Positions 1 to 8,007 of a stretch of 64,000 bases of DNA are shown here, one piece after another. Each line of letters opens with the position of its first letter. Within the stretch, counting starts at the first letter, position 1. The translations under genes and the position numbers were made by a program. The notes below the pieces were generated by a model, which searched no databases, was not told where the DNA came from, and saw only the letters and a list, made by a program, of their open reading frames with translations. Where the stretch lies: assembly GCA_965197415.1 (NCBI GenBank), contig OZ240207.1, positions 434,001-498,000 of the forward strand, in the 5' to 3' direction. Source of the DNA: DAOUJI01 sp965197415. GTDB taxonomy: Bacteria > Chloroflexota > Dehalococcoidia > Lucifugimonadales > JAGWBF01.

Positions 1-1118
1 GTGATGTCGGCGATCTCTCCTCCGATGTACGGGCCTATGGCTTGCCCAAAACCCGCCCCTACTCCCATCAGACCAAATGCAGCCGGGGAGAACTGATGAG
101 GCACGTAGTCGCCGGCGCAAGCTGCGCATATGGTGTACGCGGCACGGATAGTGAACCCCACCAGTATAGCTGAAACTATGAAGCCGCCCAGCTCGGTGAC
201 TTGCCAAAAAATCACAGCGCCCACTCCGAACGCCACGAATGACAAGAAAAATCCCATTCGTCGACCGATGAGGTCCGATGCATAACCCCAGACGATTCCG
301 CTGATGATGGAAAGCACGCCTATGAGCTGGAAGAGCCTCCCGGTCGTGTCGAGACTGATTCCGCGCTCTTCTAGGAACACGCCAAAGAAGGTGGTGTATA
401 GCCCGATGCTCCATCCTGCGCAAAAAGCCACTGCCGCAACGGTCCAAACGAGCCGGTTCTTGTACACCTCTATAGGCCAATTCCCCAGGCCCCTCTTTGG
501 AACGCTCCTCCCGCCCGGCAGTTCTCTCAAGAAGGCCAAGGCAAACAGCCCAATAAGACCGGAGATGGCGGCCAGGGCCCACCAGCTGTGTCTCCATCCG
601 TCCACCGGATCACGGTCCACCAACTCAGGTGTCAACGCTCCTATGACGATGAAACTGACTCCACCCCCTGCAGCCGCCAGACCTGCGGCTGCCCCCCTGC
701 GTTCTGTAGAGAACCAGGACGCCAGCATACCCATGACCGGCGTCGTGGCCGCCGAGGAGGCTAAGCCTAGGACGCCGCTGGCGATGACCGCTACCGCAAA
801 GTTTTCCGCAAACCCGATGCCGACCATGGCAAGCGCCCCCATGAACGCCCCGCCCGCGACGATAAACCGTGCGCCGTACCTGGAGGCCAGGGCGCCGAAA
901 ACAAATGCGCCAGCCATCAACAGTATGGAGTACGAGGTTAGCAGGATGCCAAGCTGGGCGTAGGAGAGACTCAGGCTGTCAGTGAGATCGGGACCTGTAA
1001 CAGCATAGGCGTTGCGGCCCATCTGGGTCACCAAGTTGATGCACACGGCCACCAATAGTATGACCCATGCGTATCCCGAAATAAGACCTGCCGTCGACCT
1101 GAGCATGCTGGGACGCAT
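1..1118 (-). CDS. MFS transporter (C-terminus beyond window edge)
   Basis: A continuous frame of 372 codons runs from an ATG at 1118 to the left edge, so the C-terminal end is missing. The product is a major facilitator superfamily secondary transporter of the inner membrane. It starts with a short basic leader, then regularly spaced hydrophobic helices. The hydrophilic loop ASRYGARF after the second helix is the MFS motif-A position, and YASDLIGRRMG in the second half is its repeat. The last visible helices end GVGAGFGQAIGPYIGGEIAD, a typical helix 11 sequence. The substrate cannot be told; such monocarboxylate/OFA-like carriers usually move organic acids. It is transcribed away from tRNA-Gln. 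Family assignment is firm, substrate unknown. Confidence 0.85.
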   Translation of the reverse strand, partial: MRPSMLRSTAGLISGYAWVILLVAVCINLVTQMGRNAYAVTGPDLTDSLSLSYAQLGILLTSYSILLMAGAFVFGALASRYGARFIVAGGAFMGALAMVGIGFAENFAVAVIASGVLGLASSAATTPVMGMLASWFSTERRGAAAGLAAAGGGVSFIVIGALTPELVDRDPVDGWRHSWWALAAISGLIGLFALAFLRELPGGRSVPKRGLGNWPIEVYKNRLVWTVAAVAFCAGWSIGLYTTFFGVFLEERGISLDTTGRLFQLIGVLSIISGIVWGYASDLIGRRMGFFLSFVAFGVGAVIFWQVTELGGFIVSAILVGFTIRAAYTICAACAGDYVPHQFSPAAFGLMGVGAGFGQAIGPYIGGEIADI

Positions 1119-1226
1119 TATACTTGCAGTGACGCCGTTTTTCCCAACATGCGGCCGCGGGCTGGCTCGCGGCAGAGGCGCATGGAACCTGCGCCCTGCC
1201 TATGCGATAATGGGATGTTACTGGAA

Positions 1227-1300
1227 TGCCCGGTGGTGTAGTGGTATCACAGGGGACTTTGGATCCTCTGACCCAGGTTCGAATCCTGGCCGGGCAGCCA
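1227..1300 (+). tRNA. tRNA-Gln (anticodon TTG)
   Basis: Cloverleaf: acceptor TGCCCGG (1227-1233) pairs with CCGGGCA (1290-1296). There is a short D arm GTG/CAC, and the anticodon stem GGGGA/TCCTC encloses loop CTTTGGA, giving anticodon UUG. The T arm is CCAGG-TTCGAAT-CCTGG. The discriminator is G and the CCA tail is encoded (1298-1300). Confidence 0.93.
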
Positions 1301-1392
1301 TTTTTCATGACTCTTATGGCTTGTGTAGCGCCTGATTTGTCGACATACGTTCACTCGACCCCATAAGAGAGCCGCCATCGAGGAGTCGAGAG

Positions 1393-1632
1393 ATGAAGGA
1401 GAGCGCACGGTACGTGAAAATAGTTGACTGGTCCGAGGATGACCAGTGCTATGTGGGCAGTGCGCCGGGTCTACTATACGGTGGATGTCACGGAGCCGAC
1501 GAGGAGCAAGTGTTCCAGGAACTCTGCCGCATAGTTGAAGAAGTAGTCGAGCTTTATCGGGCCGACGACAGACCTTTGCCGCCAGCTACCGCTGGGCGCG
1601 ACCTCGCGAATCGACTGGGAACTTTAGTCTAG
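1393..1632 (+). CDS. orphan HicB-like protein
   Basis: A 79-residue protein with the HicB/UPF0150-type partial RNase H fold: an initial strand KIVDWSEDDQCYVGSAPG, then GADEEQVFQELCRIVEEVVE helix. HicB proteins are antitoxins that mask the HicA RNase. The usual DNA-binding C-terminal domain is missing and no HicA-like dsRBD gene lies on either side, so this may be a solitary member of the family with another role. A GGAG ribosome site lies 8 nt before the ATG. The assignment rests on the N-terminal pattern only. Confidence 0.7.
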   Translation: MKESARYVKIVDWSEDDQCYVGSAPGLLYGGCHGADEEQVFQELCRIVEEVVELYRADDRPLPPATAGRDLANRLGTLV

Positions 1633-1659
1633 CCTCAGGTTTACAAGGCAGCGATTGTT

Positions 1660-1983
1660 TTAGCTTCCACGACTGCCTGACAACAATTGGTGCAGAGCAT
1701 CCCGTTCCTTGCCGAGCCGTGGGTAGATGTTCCGGTGGGCCTTCTCGCTTTCGGCCACCAACCCGAGGGGCAGATCCAACCAGAGTTCTTCATCCTGTTT
1801 CAATACGCATCTGCTGTTGAGGGTGAAATAGGCTAGATCGGCGGCGGTCTCGTTGAGGTAAGTCCCGCGAAAAGGATGCCCCTGGCGGTCCCCCCAGTGT
1901 AGTCTTGGGTTGCGCGGTCCTGGGCGGAGAGGCGACCAAATTCCCATGTCTGACAGCAGGCGCCGACAAACCCCGTAGTTCAT
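1660..1983 (-). CDS. hypothetical protein, 107 aa
   Basis: Not recognised. The frame is open for 107 codons and ends 17 nt before the hydrolase gene's 3' end region on the same strand, so it could be co-transcribed downstream of it. The protein is mixed, soluble, Arg/Leu-rich, with a segment LNETAADLAYFTLNSRCVLKQ that looks like a real helix-strand pattern and an acidic/basic C-terminal helix. No signal peptide or membrane segment is visible. It may be real, but there is no family support. Confidence 0.4.
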   Translation of the reverse strand: MNYGVCRRLLSDMGIWSPLRPGPRNPRLHWGDRQGHPFRGTYLNETAADLAYFTLNSRCVLKQDEELWLDLPLGLVAESEKAHRNIYPRLGKERDALHQLLSGSRGS

Positions 1984-2000
1984 GGCAGTGCGGTCACTTC

Positions 2001-2744
2001 CTAGGGTTGATGCGCCTTGAGGAACTCACGCACCTGGCTTATCGTCCTGGCCTTTATGTCCTCTGACTCCTTCCAGGGATACTCCGTCACCTCGGCATTG
2101 GGAGCCAATGCCACCAGGTCCATGGCGGCCTCGTACGAGTGCGCTGGCGTGTCGTCGGGCATGACCAGCATCGGAGTTTGGCACGAGCGTGCGAAGTCCC
2201 GCGACACACTGTACACGAAGTCCGGCTGGACTCGGTAAAGGTTGTGCAAGTACTGTTCAATGGTCTCCATCGTCACGTCAGGCCGACGAGAGCACAGTTC
2301 GGGGCCCCAGGCGTCGCGGCCGCCGTCATACATGGCGTCCGGCGTTGCTCGTACATGTCCAACCGGCTGGCAGAGCACGGCGGCTTTAACGCGTTCAGGC
2401 GCACGTTCAATGAGCTTGAGGGCAAAAGGACCTCCGATGCAGTAGCCTATGAAGAGGAACTCCTGAATGCCAAGATGGTCCATCAACCCCAGTTGGTCGT
2501 CGGCGAAAGCTCCCCAGGGGTCGTTGACCTGGACCGGCCCGCTGGACTCCCCGCCGTTCGCGTTGCGCTGGTCCATGGTGATGCAACGGAAGTCGTTCTT
2601 GAACTCCTCCATCGCATTGAACGCCTGCCCAGGCCAATTGCTCATCACGGAGTTCAAGCCTCCGCCAGGGGTCGCGAGAAGCGGGAAACCGGAACCAACC
2701 TCCTCATAGTGGATGCGGACGTCGCCTTTGGTGTAAAACGGCAT
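2001..2744 (-). CDS. alpha/beta hydrolase, Cys-nucleophile variant
   Basis: A 247-residue alpha/beta hydrolase fold protein. The oxyanion region PLLATPGGG and the strand ITMDQRNANGGES are typical. The nucleophile elbow reads GYCIGG, putting Cys102 where most family members have Ser, as in dienelactone hydrolases. The usual late catalytic His near the C-terminus is absent (that position reads EYPWKES). A His lies instead in VMPDDTPAHS, just after strand 7. The family hydrolyses esters, lactones or C-C bonds; the substrate is unknown. The ATG at 2744 has a GGAG site, and a good sigma-70 promoter lies just upstream (2788-2815). Confidence 0.8.
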   Translation of the reverse strand: MPFYTKGDVRIHYEEVGSGFPLLATPGGGLNSVMSNWPGQAFNAMEEFKNDFRCITMDQRNANGGESSGPVQVNDPWGAFADDQLGLMDHLGIQEFLFIGYCIGGPFALKLIERAPERVKAAVLCQPVGHVRATPDAMYDGGRDAWGPELCSRRPDVTMETIEQYLHNLYRVQPDFVYSVSRDFARSCQTPMLVMPDDTPAHSYEAAMDLVALAPNAEVTEYPWKESEDIKARTISQVREFLKAHQP

Positions 2745-2787
2745 TGCAGTTTCTCCTTCTTGACCGGAGGGTTAGCTCGTCCAGGCA

Positions 2788-2815
2788 ATTGTATCTTGGG
2801 AAAGCGGGGCGTCAA
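2788..2815 (-). promoter_or_regulatory. sigma-70-type promoter for the hydrolase gene
   Basis: On the minus strand, TTGACG (2815-2810) and TACAAT (2793-2788) are 16 nt apart. The predicted start of transcription is about 37 nt upstream of the hydrolase ATG. The site lies in the gap after the higA-like gene, so the hydrolase need not depend on read-through. Confidence 0.5.
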
Positions 2816-2826
2816 GGCAGATGCGT

Positions 2827-3135
2827 TTACACCAAGTTTGGCGTAGCGAACCTCTCGACCTCGATTTGCTCGGCCTTGTGTCGCGCCTGCCAGAGGTCGT
2901 AGGCGGTCTGCATTCCCAGCCAGGTCTCGGGCGAGGACCCGAACGCCTTGGACAGTCGGATGGACATCTCCACAGAAATCCCGGCCTTCTCGTTCACCAG
3001 GTCCGACAGCGCCTGACGCGTGACGCCTAGCCCTTTAGCCGCCTTGGTTACCGTCAATCCCAACGGCTCAAGACATTCGCACCGCACAATCTCGCCCGGA
3101 TGGGGAGGGTTCTGCATATTGGTTGTATTAGGCAT
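2827..3135 (-). CDS. HigA/VapI-type XRE antitoxin, apparently orphan
   Basis: A 102-residue HigA family protein. It opens with PPHPGEIVRCECLEPLGL, the family hallmark, followed by the helix-turn-helix VTKAAKGLGVTRQALSDLVN and the conserved RLSKAFGSSPETWLGMQTAYDLW. Such proteins bind their own operator and neutralise a HigB ribosome-dependent mRNase. The start chosen is the ATG at 3135, preceded by GGAGGAG at the right spacing; a longer frame upstream has no ribosome site. No HigB-like ORF is adjacent: the gene upstream is a membrane protein and the one downstream a hydrolase. It may act as a stand-alone regulator. Confidence 0.85.
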   Translation of the reverse strand: MPNTTNMQNPPHPGEIVRCECLEPLGLTVTKAAKGLGVTRQALSDLVNEKAGISVEMSIRLSKAFGSSPETWLGMQTAYDLWQARHKAEQIEVERFATPNLV

Positions 3136-3146
3136 GATGACTCCTC

Positions 3147-3581
3147 CTACTCCGGCTTGGCAGTGGCCTCCCGGATAAGCCGGAGAGACGTGGAACCCAA
3201 CAGGAAGGGAAGCGTCGAGTCGATTATCACCCAAAGTAGAGCATCTGCGGTGACGGGGTTCGACCACTCCACTCCGAACCAGTTCCAAAGAAGCGCCAGC
3301 AGCAACGCCCCGGAGAAGTAGAAGGTGAAGTTCGCCTCCAGCCACTCCCGGTTGACTGACTTGTCAGTCATATCGTTGCAGACGCAACGCTTCCTACAGG
3401 CCGCAACTATCAGGGCCATGACAACGCCCACCACCATAAGCGGGTCCAGCACCCTCCAAACCGTCAACGCTGTGCCGGTTAGACCGGCGTCGTAGACCTG
3501 CGTGGCAAGCAGGTGCCCGGCCACCACCACGGCCAGAGCTATCATGTAGATTCCAGCCACCAGTTTCACGGCGTTCAGCAT
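3147..3581 (-). CDS. membrane protein, four predicted TM segments
   Basis: A 144-residue hydrophobic protein with four likely transmembrane segments, near residues 5-27, 42-64, 84-104 and 112-132. A cytoplasmic or external loop carries CRKRCVCNDM, a cysteine cluster that could bind metal or form disulfides. No family is recognised. It ends 11 nt before the higA-like start on the same strand, so the two are probably one transcript, an unusual partner for a HigA protein. The ATG has an upstream GGAGG site (antisense of CCTCC at 3587-3591). Confidence 0.65.
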   Translation of the reverse strand: MLNAVKLVAGIYMIALAVVVAGHLLATQVYDAGLTGTALTVWRVLDPLMVVGVVMALIVAACRKRCVCNDMTDKSVNREWLEANFTFYFSGALLLALLWNWFGVEWSNPVTADALLWVIIDSTLPFLLGSTSLRLIREATAKPE

Positions 3582-3894
3582 GGTTCCCTCCTAACCAATA
3601 TCGAATATTCGCTATCTGCGAGCCAAGTCTACAGCGGGAGGCCGGTTGGCTATCTACCGGGACCGCTCGACATTGTCCTCTGGGGGCGACGAGGAAATTT
3701 GAACAGAAAGCGTCGCAATCTCAGCGCCCCTTTATATAAGGGTAACAAAACGGTCTTGTCTACATGCTTTCGGCTTGTGTCTGTGGGCGTAAGCTGGTAA
3801 ATTCGAGCCGCCGTATTTGGAGAAGAGTACAAGTCGCAGTACCCACGCGGACCGGAAGGACAATCAGGATTTTCTAGCCGTAGGACGAGAACTA
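3582..3894. other. intergenic region with near-palindrome
   Basis: About 310 bases between the divergently transcribed membrane protein and flavin monooxygenase genes. The one structured element seen is the near-palindrome CCCTTTATATAAGGG (3728-3742), placed where an operator or the -10 area of either promoter could lie. An open frame continues upstream of 3895 from a TTG at 3817, but it lacks a ribosome site. Confidence 0.4.
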
Positions 3895-5061
3895 ATGAAA
3901 GAAACCGTAGATTTCTTCTATTTCACTGAGCAACCCTATTCCGTGGTTACGGAAGAGGATCTCAACCAGTATCCGTCAGGCAGGCTGGACTTCCCCAACA
4001 CCCATTTCGACCCCGAGCAGGGGATCAAGCTGTACAACCAGTACCACGAGCAGTACGCGTCGGCTGACCAGGCAGGGTTCGACGGAATCATGACCAACGA
4101 ACACCATTCGTCCTACTGGTGCATGAAGGCCGCGGTTAACCTGGACGCTGCCGTAATCAGCAAGGTGACCAAAAACGCCAAGATAGCCATTCTGGGCAAT
4201 GTCATAGCCATTCACGACCCGGTGCGCATGGCTGAAGAGCTTGCCATCCTTGACCTATATTCGGGAGGACGCTTGATTTCAGGTTTCGTCCGGGGACTGG
4301 CTGTGGAGAGCCTCCACGGGGGAATCGACCCTACCGAGAACTGGGACCGGTTCCAGGAAGCCCATGATCTGATCATCGAATGCTGGACCAAGCCAGGCCC
4401 GTTCAGGTACGAAGGGAAGTATTACCACCACCGCGTGGTCAATCCGTGGGTGGTCCCTGTCCAGAAACCCCATCCGCCAATATGGTTTCCCGGGACCGGC
4501 AGCCCCGAAAGCGTGTACTGGGCCGCCAGGAACGGGTATCCCTACATGAACTTGGGGGCCCTTCTCCACATCACCGAGTGGCTGCGTGACACCTACGTGG
4601 AAGTAGCCAAGGAGTACGGTTTCCGCGCCGGGCCGGAGCATTTCGGATACTTGATTCGGGTTTTCTGTGCAGACACTGATGAGAAGGCGAAAGAAGTGGG
4701 CCGCAATTTCATGTGGACCAGCGCCCACAAGGGCCGTGGGCCCCGGGAGCACAACGACCCTCCCGGTTACCAGACCAGGGAGGCTATGGCCCTGAAAGCC
4801 GACCGCCAAGCGATGGGAGGCGGCTTCAACGACCAGGTTGGCTACGAGGACTTGCTTGAACTGGACAACATCATCGTCGGCAGTCCAGACACCGTGATAC
4901 GCAAGCTGAGGATGGTCATAGAACGGCTGAATCCCGGCTACATACACATATACGGCAATGACGGCCCCATGCCCCAGGAAGATGTGCTGAGGTCGATTGA
5001 ACTGTTGGGCACTGAGGTGATTCCGGCCCTGAAGGAAATCCAGCTCAAGCCGTTCCTGTAG
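3895..5061 (+). CDS. LLM-class flavin-dependent monooxygenase
   Basis: A 388-residue luciferase-like TIM-barrel protein that would use reduced FMN (or F420) and O2 to oxidise an organic substrate. Family features in order: N-terminal strand VDFFYFTEQP, the TNEHHSSYW segment (conserved His pair at the flavin pocket), the strand AILGNVIAIHDPVRMAEELAILD, the SGGRLISGFVRG loop, PHPPIWFPGTGSPESVYWAA in the phosphate-binding region, and IVGSPDTVIRKL near the C-terminus. The ATG at 3895 is preceded by AGGACGAG. The cupin gene follows 8 nt after the stop and is likely co-transcribed. SAR202-type genomes carry many such enzymes, thought to attack recalcitrant organics; the substrate is not deducible. 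Confidence 0.9.
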   Translation: MKETVDFFYFTEQPYSVVTEEDLNQYPSGRLDFPNTHFDPEQGIKLYNQYHEQYASADQAGFDGIMTNEHHSSYWCMKAAVNLDAAVISKVTKNAKIAILGNVIAIHDPVRMAEELAILDLYSGGRLISGFVRGLAVESLHGGIDPTENWDRFQEAHDLIIECWTKPGPFRYEGKYYHHRVVNPWVVPVQKPHPPIWFPGTGSPESVYWAARNGYPYMNLGALLHITEWLRDTYVEVAKEYGFRAGPEHFGYLIRVFCADTDEKAKEVGRNFMWTSAHKGRGPREHNDPPGYQTREAMALKADRQAMGGGFNDQVGYEDLLELDNIIVGSPDTVIRKLRMVIERLNPGYIHIYGNDGPMPQEDVLRSIELLGTEVIPALKEIQLKPFL

Positions 5062-5069
5062 GTTGTGAA

Positions 5070-5501
5070 ATGGCCGGAGACTACAGGCTGCCGCCAATCG
5101 CCCGGAGGGCTGAATCCCCGGACACGTTTGCTCCTGACGGCTCCGAAATAAGGTTGCTTCTGGGGGCTCAGGAATCGGCCACAAGAGCCTCATTATGTGA
5201 AGTAACGTTAGGACCCGAACAGGTCTCCCGGCCCGTGTGGCACCGCAGCGTAGAAGAGCTATGGTACGTGTTGGAAGGTTCCGGCAGCGTATGGCGCTGC
5301 CCGCCGGACCAAGAGCCTGCTCAGGCGCCGCCTGTGGAGGTCGATCCCGGAGACGCCCTGACGATTCCGCCTCAGTGGAGGTTCCAGTTCGCCGCCGGGC
5401 CGGATGGCTTGAGGTTTCTCTGCTTCACGTCACCGCCGTGGCCCGGTGAGGACGAGGCCCAGCCTGCGTCCTATGGGGGCTTGGGCTCTCCCACGGTCTA
5501 G
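5070..5501 (+). CDS. cupin-domain protein
   Basis: A 143-residue single-cupin beta-barrel protein. Cupin motif 1 is VWHRSVEELWYVLEGSG, with His and Glu metal ligands, and motif 2 is PGDALTIPPQWRFQF, where the usual His is replaced by Gln/Phe, so metal binding may be incomplete. Genes like this beside flavin monooxygenases may modify or isomerise the oxygenated product (inference). It starts 8 nt after the monooxygenase. Its stop codon overlaps that of the convergent exchanger gene in the shared bases CTAG. Confidence 0.8.
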   Translation: MAGDYRLPPIARRAESPDTFAPDGSEIRLLLGAQESATRASLCEVTLGPEQVSRPVWHRSVEELWYVLEGSGSVWRCPPDQEPAQAPPVEVDPGDALTIPPQWRFQFAAGPDGLRFLCFTSPPWPGEDEAQPASYGGLGSPTV

Positions 5502-6484
5502 CTCAGGCGGAAGACCAATACTATGGCTCCGATGTAGCCGAGTATCATCACAGCGGCGATCGGTTTCGCCCTGAGGATGCGGTGGGTTCCCCGCGTGTAA
5601 ATCAAGACTGCGCCCGCCGCCATTAGACCGACGGCGGCGACTCCCGCAGCGACGTGTTCCTGCCCTCCACTCGCAACGAGCACCCCTCCCCTGTAGAAGG
5701 GGTCGGCCACGGCCAGAGCCGCCACGTTGAAGGCGCAGCTGCCAAAGACGTTCCCCACCGCCAGGTCGGGTGCCCCCATGCGGGTTGCAGCCACCGTAGT
5801 CGCCGTCTCCGGCAGAGCGGTAACCACTGCGACCGCTAGAACTCCAAGGAAGCTGGTTGCCAGCCCAGTCTCTTCCGCTATCTGCTCGACGCTGTAGGTC
5901 AACGCCGGAGCGGAAACCAGGATGCACAGCGCCGCCGCTCCAAGGAAGGCCCATGCCCATGCTATGGGCCTGTCGTATTCCTGGTTGTCGGAATCGGCGG
6001 TCTCCAACGGTCTGTTTACGTAGAGAAGCCGAACACCAGCCAAGTAGGCCGCTAGTATGATTACGGAGGCCAGTCCCACCTTGAAGACCGAAAGGTCCAG
6101 ACCGGATGCGCCGAGGACCACTGTCAAAGCGGTGGTCGACAAAGCCACGCCCGCCAGAAGTTTGTGCTGTGGAGCGAGGGTGCCGAAGAAACGTCCAATC
6201 CCAAAGGCTAGTGCTATCGCGGCCATGAAAAACATGTTGACCATGTTTGCGCCGAATATGTTGCCGACTGCCAGTCCGGGCTGGTCCCGCCACGCAGCCG
6301 TTATGTTGGCAATCAGCTCGGGCATGGACGTGGCAGCGGCCAGAAGCATGGTGCCCACCCACAGTTGGCCCCACCCTTTCCGGTCAGCTATTTCGTCGCC
6401 GTACTTGGCCAGCACAGACCCGCTGGCAACTACCACCGCAGCGCTGGCAAAGAAGATGAGCAGGGCTATGGCAAGGTCGCTCAT
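5498..6484 (-). CDS. CaCA-family cation/Ca2+ exchanger (YrbG-like)
   Basis: A 328-residue inner-membrane antiporter with about ten TM helices in two inverted halves. Both alpha-repeats are visible. The first is GTMLLAAATSMPELIANI followed by AVGNIFGANMVN; the second is VAVVTALPETATTVAATR followed by AVGNVFGSCAFN. The Glu in each (S/A)xPE motif is the ion-binding residue in this family. It would exchange Na+ or H+ for Ca2+. Length is normal. The gene is convergent with the cupin gene and shares 4 bp with it. Confidence 0.9.
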   Translation of the reverse strand: MSDLAIALLIFFASAAVVVASGSVLAKYGDEIADRKGWGQLWVGTMLLAAATSMPELIANITAAWRDQPGLAVGNIFGANMVNMFFMAAIALAFGIGRFFGTLAPQHKLLAGVALSTTALTVVLGASGLDLSVFKVGLASVIILAAYLAGVRLLYVNRPLETADSDNQEYDRPIAWAWAFLGAAALCILVSAPALTYSVEQIAEETGLATSFLGVLAVAVVTALPETATTVAATRMGAPDLAVGNVFGSCAFNVAALAVADPFYRGGVLVASGGQEHVAAGVAAVGLMAAGAVLIYTRGTHRILRAKPIAAVMILGYIGAIVLVFRLS

Positions 6485-6662
6485 GAGCGGACGCTATTAT
6501 AACTCCCCATCCGAATGGCAGCACTACAGGGTAGTTTAGCAAGGTAGTCCAGCAGGGTACTTGAGGATTCCAAGCTGACGGCGTATTCTAAAGGCAGGTT
6601 GACAATGCGATTAGACAAATTGGACACGGCTTACCAGGCAGAGTCTATTAAGGGGGAAGGGC

Positions 6663-7007
6663 ATGAATAAGATTGAGGCAATCATCAGACCCGACCGGCT
6701 CAACGCTGTAACCAACGCCCTTGCTGAGGTGGGTCTCGTCGGCCTGAACGTGGTCCACGTCACGGGTCGAGGCGTTCAAAGGGGAATCATGAGCGGCGGG
6801 CCAAGAGGTACGGGCCGCTACGTGGTGGACATGCTGCCCAAGGTGAAGCTCGAATTGGTGGTAAAAAGTGAGGACACCCGCAAGGCCGTGGACACCATTA
6901 TCGAGCACGCTCGCACTGGAGAAATCGGTGACGGGAAAATCTTCATAACCAACGTGGACAACGCCATCCGCGTGCGCACCGGTGAAGAAGGCGAAGAGGC
7001 CCTTTAG
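6663..7007 (+). CDS. P-II family signal protein
   Basis: A 114-residue P-II trimeric regulator that senses ATP/ADP and 2-oxoglutarate. It begins MNKIEAIIRPDRL. The T-loop is divergent, rich in Gly/Arg, but keeps a Tyr in RYVVDMLPKVKLELVV at the position of the uridylylated Tyr51 of GlnB. The C-terminal signature is GEIGDGKIFI...AIRVRTGEEG. A GGGGGAAGGG site precedes the ATG. No amtB, glnA or glnD is next to it, which is uncommon for glnB/glnK genes, so its partner cannot be read from the context. It is followed by a VOC protein after 65 nt. Confidence 0.9.
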   Translation: MNKIEAIIRPDRLNAVTNALAEVGLVGLNVVHVTGRGVQRGIMSGGPRGTGRYVVDMLPKVKLELVVKSEDTRKAVDTIIEHARTGEIGDGKIFITNVDNAIRVRTGEEGEEAL

Positions 7008-7072
7008 CGCCGAACGACTGCCGACCCCGCCAAGTCCGGCGGCTCGGTCGGACGCGATTTCAGAGAGGACCA

Positions 7073-7870
7073 ATGGAAGTAACGAAGCATCAACCTGGAA
7101 TGTTTAGCTGGGCGGATCTGGCCACGCCGGACGTAGAGGCGTCCAAGAAGTTCTACACGCAACTGCTGGACTTGGACTTCGTGGAAATGCCGATGGGAGA
7201 AATGGGCGCCTACGTTATGTTGAACAAGGGCGGCAAGAACGTCTGTGCCATGTTCCAGATGGACGACTCAATGAAGGCGCAGACTGGAGGCCACCCCTTC
7301 TGGCAAAGCTACTTCACCGTCGATGATGCCGACGCCTCCACGGCCAAAGCAAAGGATTTGGGCGGGAATGTGATCATGGGGCCCTTCGATGTCTTCGACT
7401 CAGGACGGATGTCTGTGTTGCAAGACCCTACGGGCGCCGTTTTCAGCGTATGGCAGCCCAAGGCCCATATAGGCGCCGATTTGTTTGGAGAGCCTGGCGC
7501 TCTTGCCTGGAACGAGTTGTATACGACCAACACGGATGTCGCCGCCACATTCTATGGGGGGCTCTTTGGTTGGTCGGCTCAAAAGGGGCCTATTCCGGAT
7601 GGAGGCGAATACTTCGAATACAGGCTGGACGACCGGCCAGCCTGCGGCATGTTGGAGATCAAAAAGGAATGGGGAGAAGTTCCCCCCAACTGGTCCATCT
7701 ATTTCGCTGTCGCCGAACTGGACGCCGCTTTGAATAGCGCCAGGAAAATGGGAGCCAGTGAGGTGATGCCCCCTATGAAAATAGAGGACGTGGGGCGGAT
7801 TTGCCTGATAAGGGACCCGCAGGGGGCGTACGTGTCCTTAATCCAGATTGATCCCAAACTGATGGGATAA
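7073..7870 (+). CDS. VOC-superfamily protein with two glyoxalase-like domains
   Basis: A 265-residue protein made of two vicinal-oxygen-chelate modules, each a pair of beta-alpha-beta-beta-beta units. Module 1 is residues about 8-130 (FSWADLATPDVEASKKFYTQ ... QDPTGAVFSVWQ) and module 2 about 140-262 (ALAWNELYTTNTDVAATFYG ... IRDPQGAYVSLIQ). This is the arrangement of the CFP32/Cfp30B-type proteins. Reaction unknown: members include glyoxalases, dioxygenases and resistance proteins, and several lack catalysis. A GAGAGGA site lies 6 nt before the ATG. Confidence 0.85.
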   Translation: MEVTKHQPGMFSWADLATPDVEASKKFYTQLLDLDFVEMPMGEMGAYVMLNKGGKNVCAMFQMDDSMKAQTGGHPFWQSYFTVDDADASTAKAKDLGGNVIMGPFDVFDSGRMSVLQDPTGAVFSVWQPKAHIGADLFGEPGALAWNELYTTNTDVAATFYGGLFGWSAQKGPIPDGGEYFEYRLDDRPACGMLEIKKEWGEVPPNWSIYFAVAELDAALNSARKMGASEVMPPMKIEDVGRICLIRDPQGAYVSLIQIDPKLMG

Positions 7871-7921
7871 GTCAGGCGTGTCGGGCAACGGCGCACTGAG
7901 GGTGCGGTCAGTGTGTATTCA

Positions 7922-7996
7922 TGGAGCGGGCGAAGGGATTCGAACCCTCGACTTTCTGCTTGGGAAGCAGACACTCTACCACTGAGTTACGCCCGC
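7922..7996 (-). tRNA. tRNA-Gly (anticodon CCC)
   Basis: Read on the minus strand from 7996: acceptor GCGGGCG pairs with CGCCCGC. The anticodon arm TCTGC-TTCCCAA-GCAGA gives anticodon CCC, and the T arm is CGAGG-GTTCGAAT-CCCTTCG type. The discriminator is T (7925) and CCA is encoded (7924-7922). Confidence 0.93.
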
Positions 7997-8007
7997 TAGT
8001 AGCCTAA

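Noticed and set aside
304..963. A 219-codon plus-strand frame near the left edge
   Set aside because: It is antisense to an unbroken MFS transporter with strong helix and motif evidence.
3728..3742. CCCTTTATATAAGGG as a defined operator
   Set aside because: A single near-palindrome with no second copy or known regulator; noted only as a structural feature of the intergenic region.
4279..5193. A 304-codon open frame antisense to the flavin monooxygenase
   Set aside because: Typical shadow in GC-rich DNA; low-complexity Gly/Pro/Val composition and no family pattern, while the plus strand encodes a clear enzyme. The same reasoning applies to antisense frames over atpA, alaS, dinG and purL.
6599..6627. 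TTGACA upstream of the P-II gene as a promoter -35
   Set aside because: No acceptable -10 hexamer is found at 16-18 nt from it.
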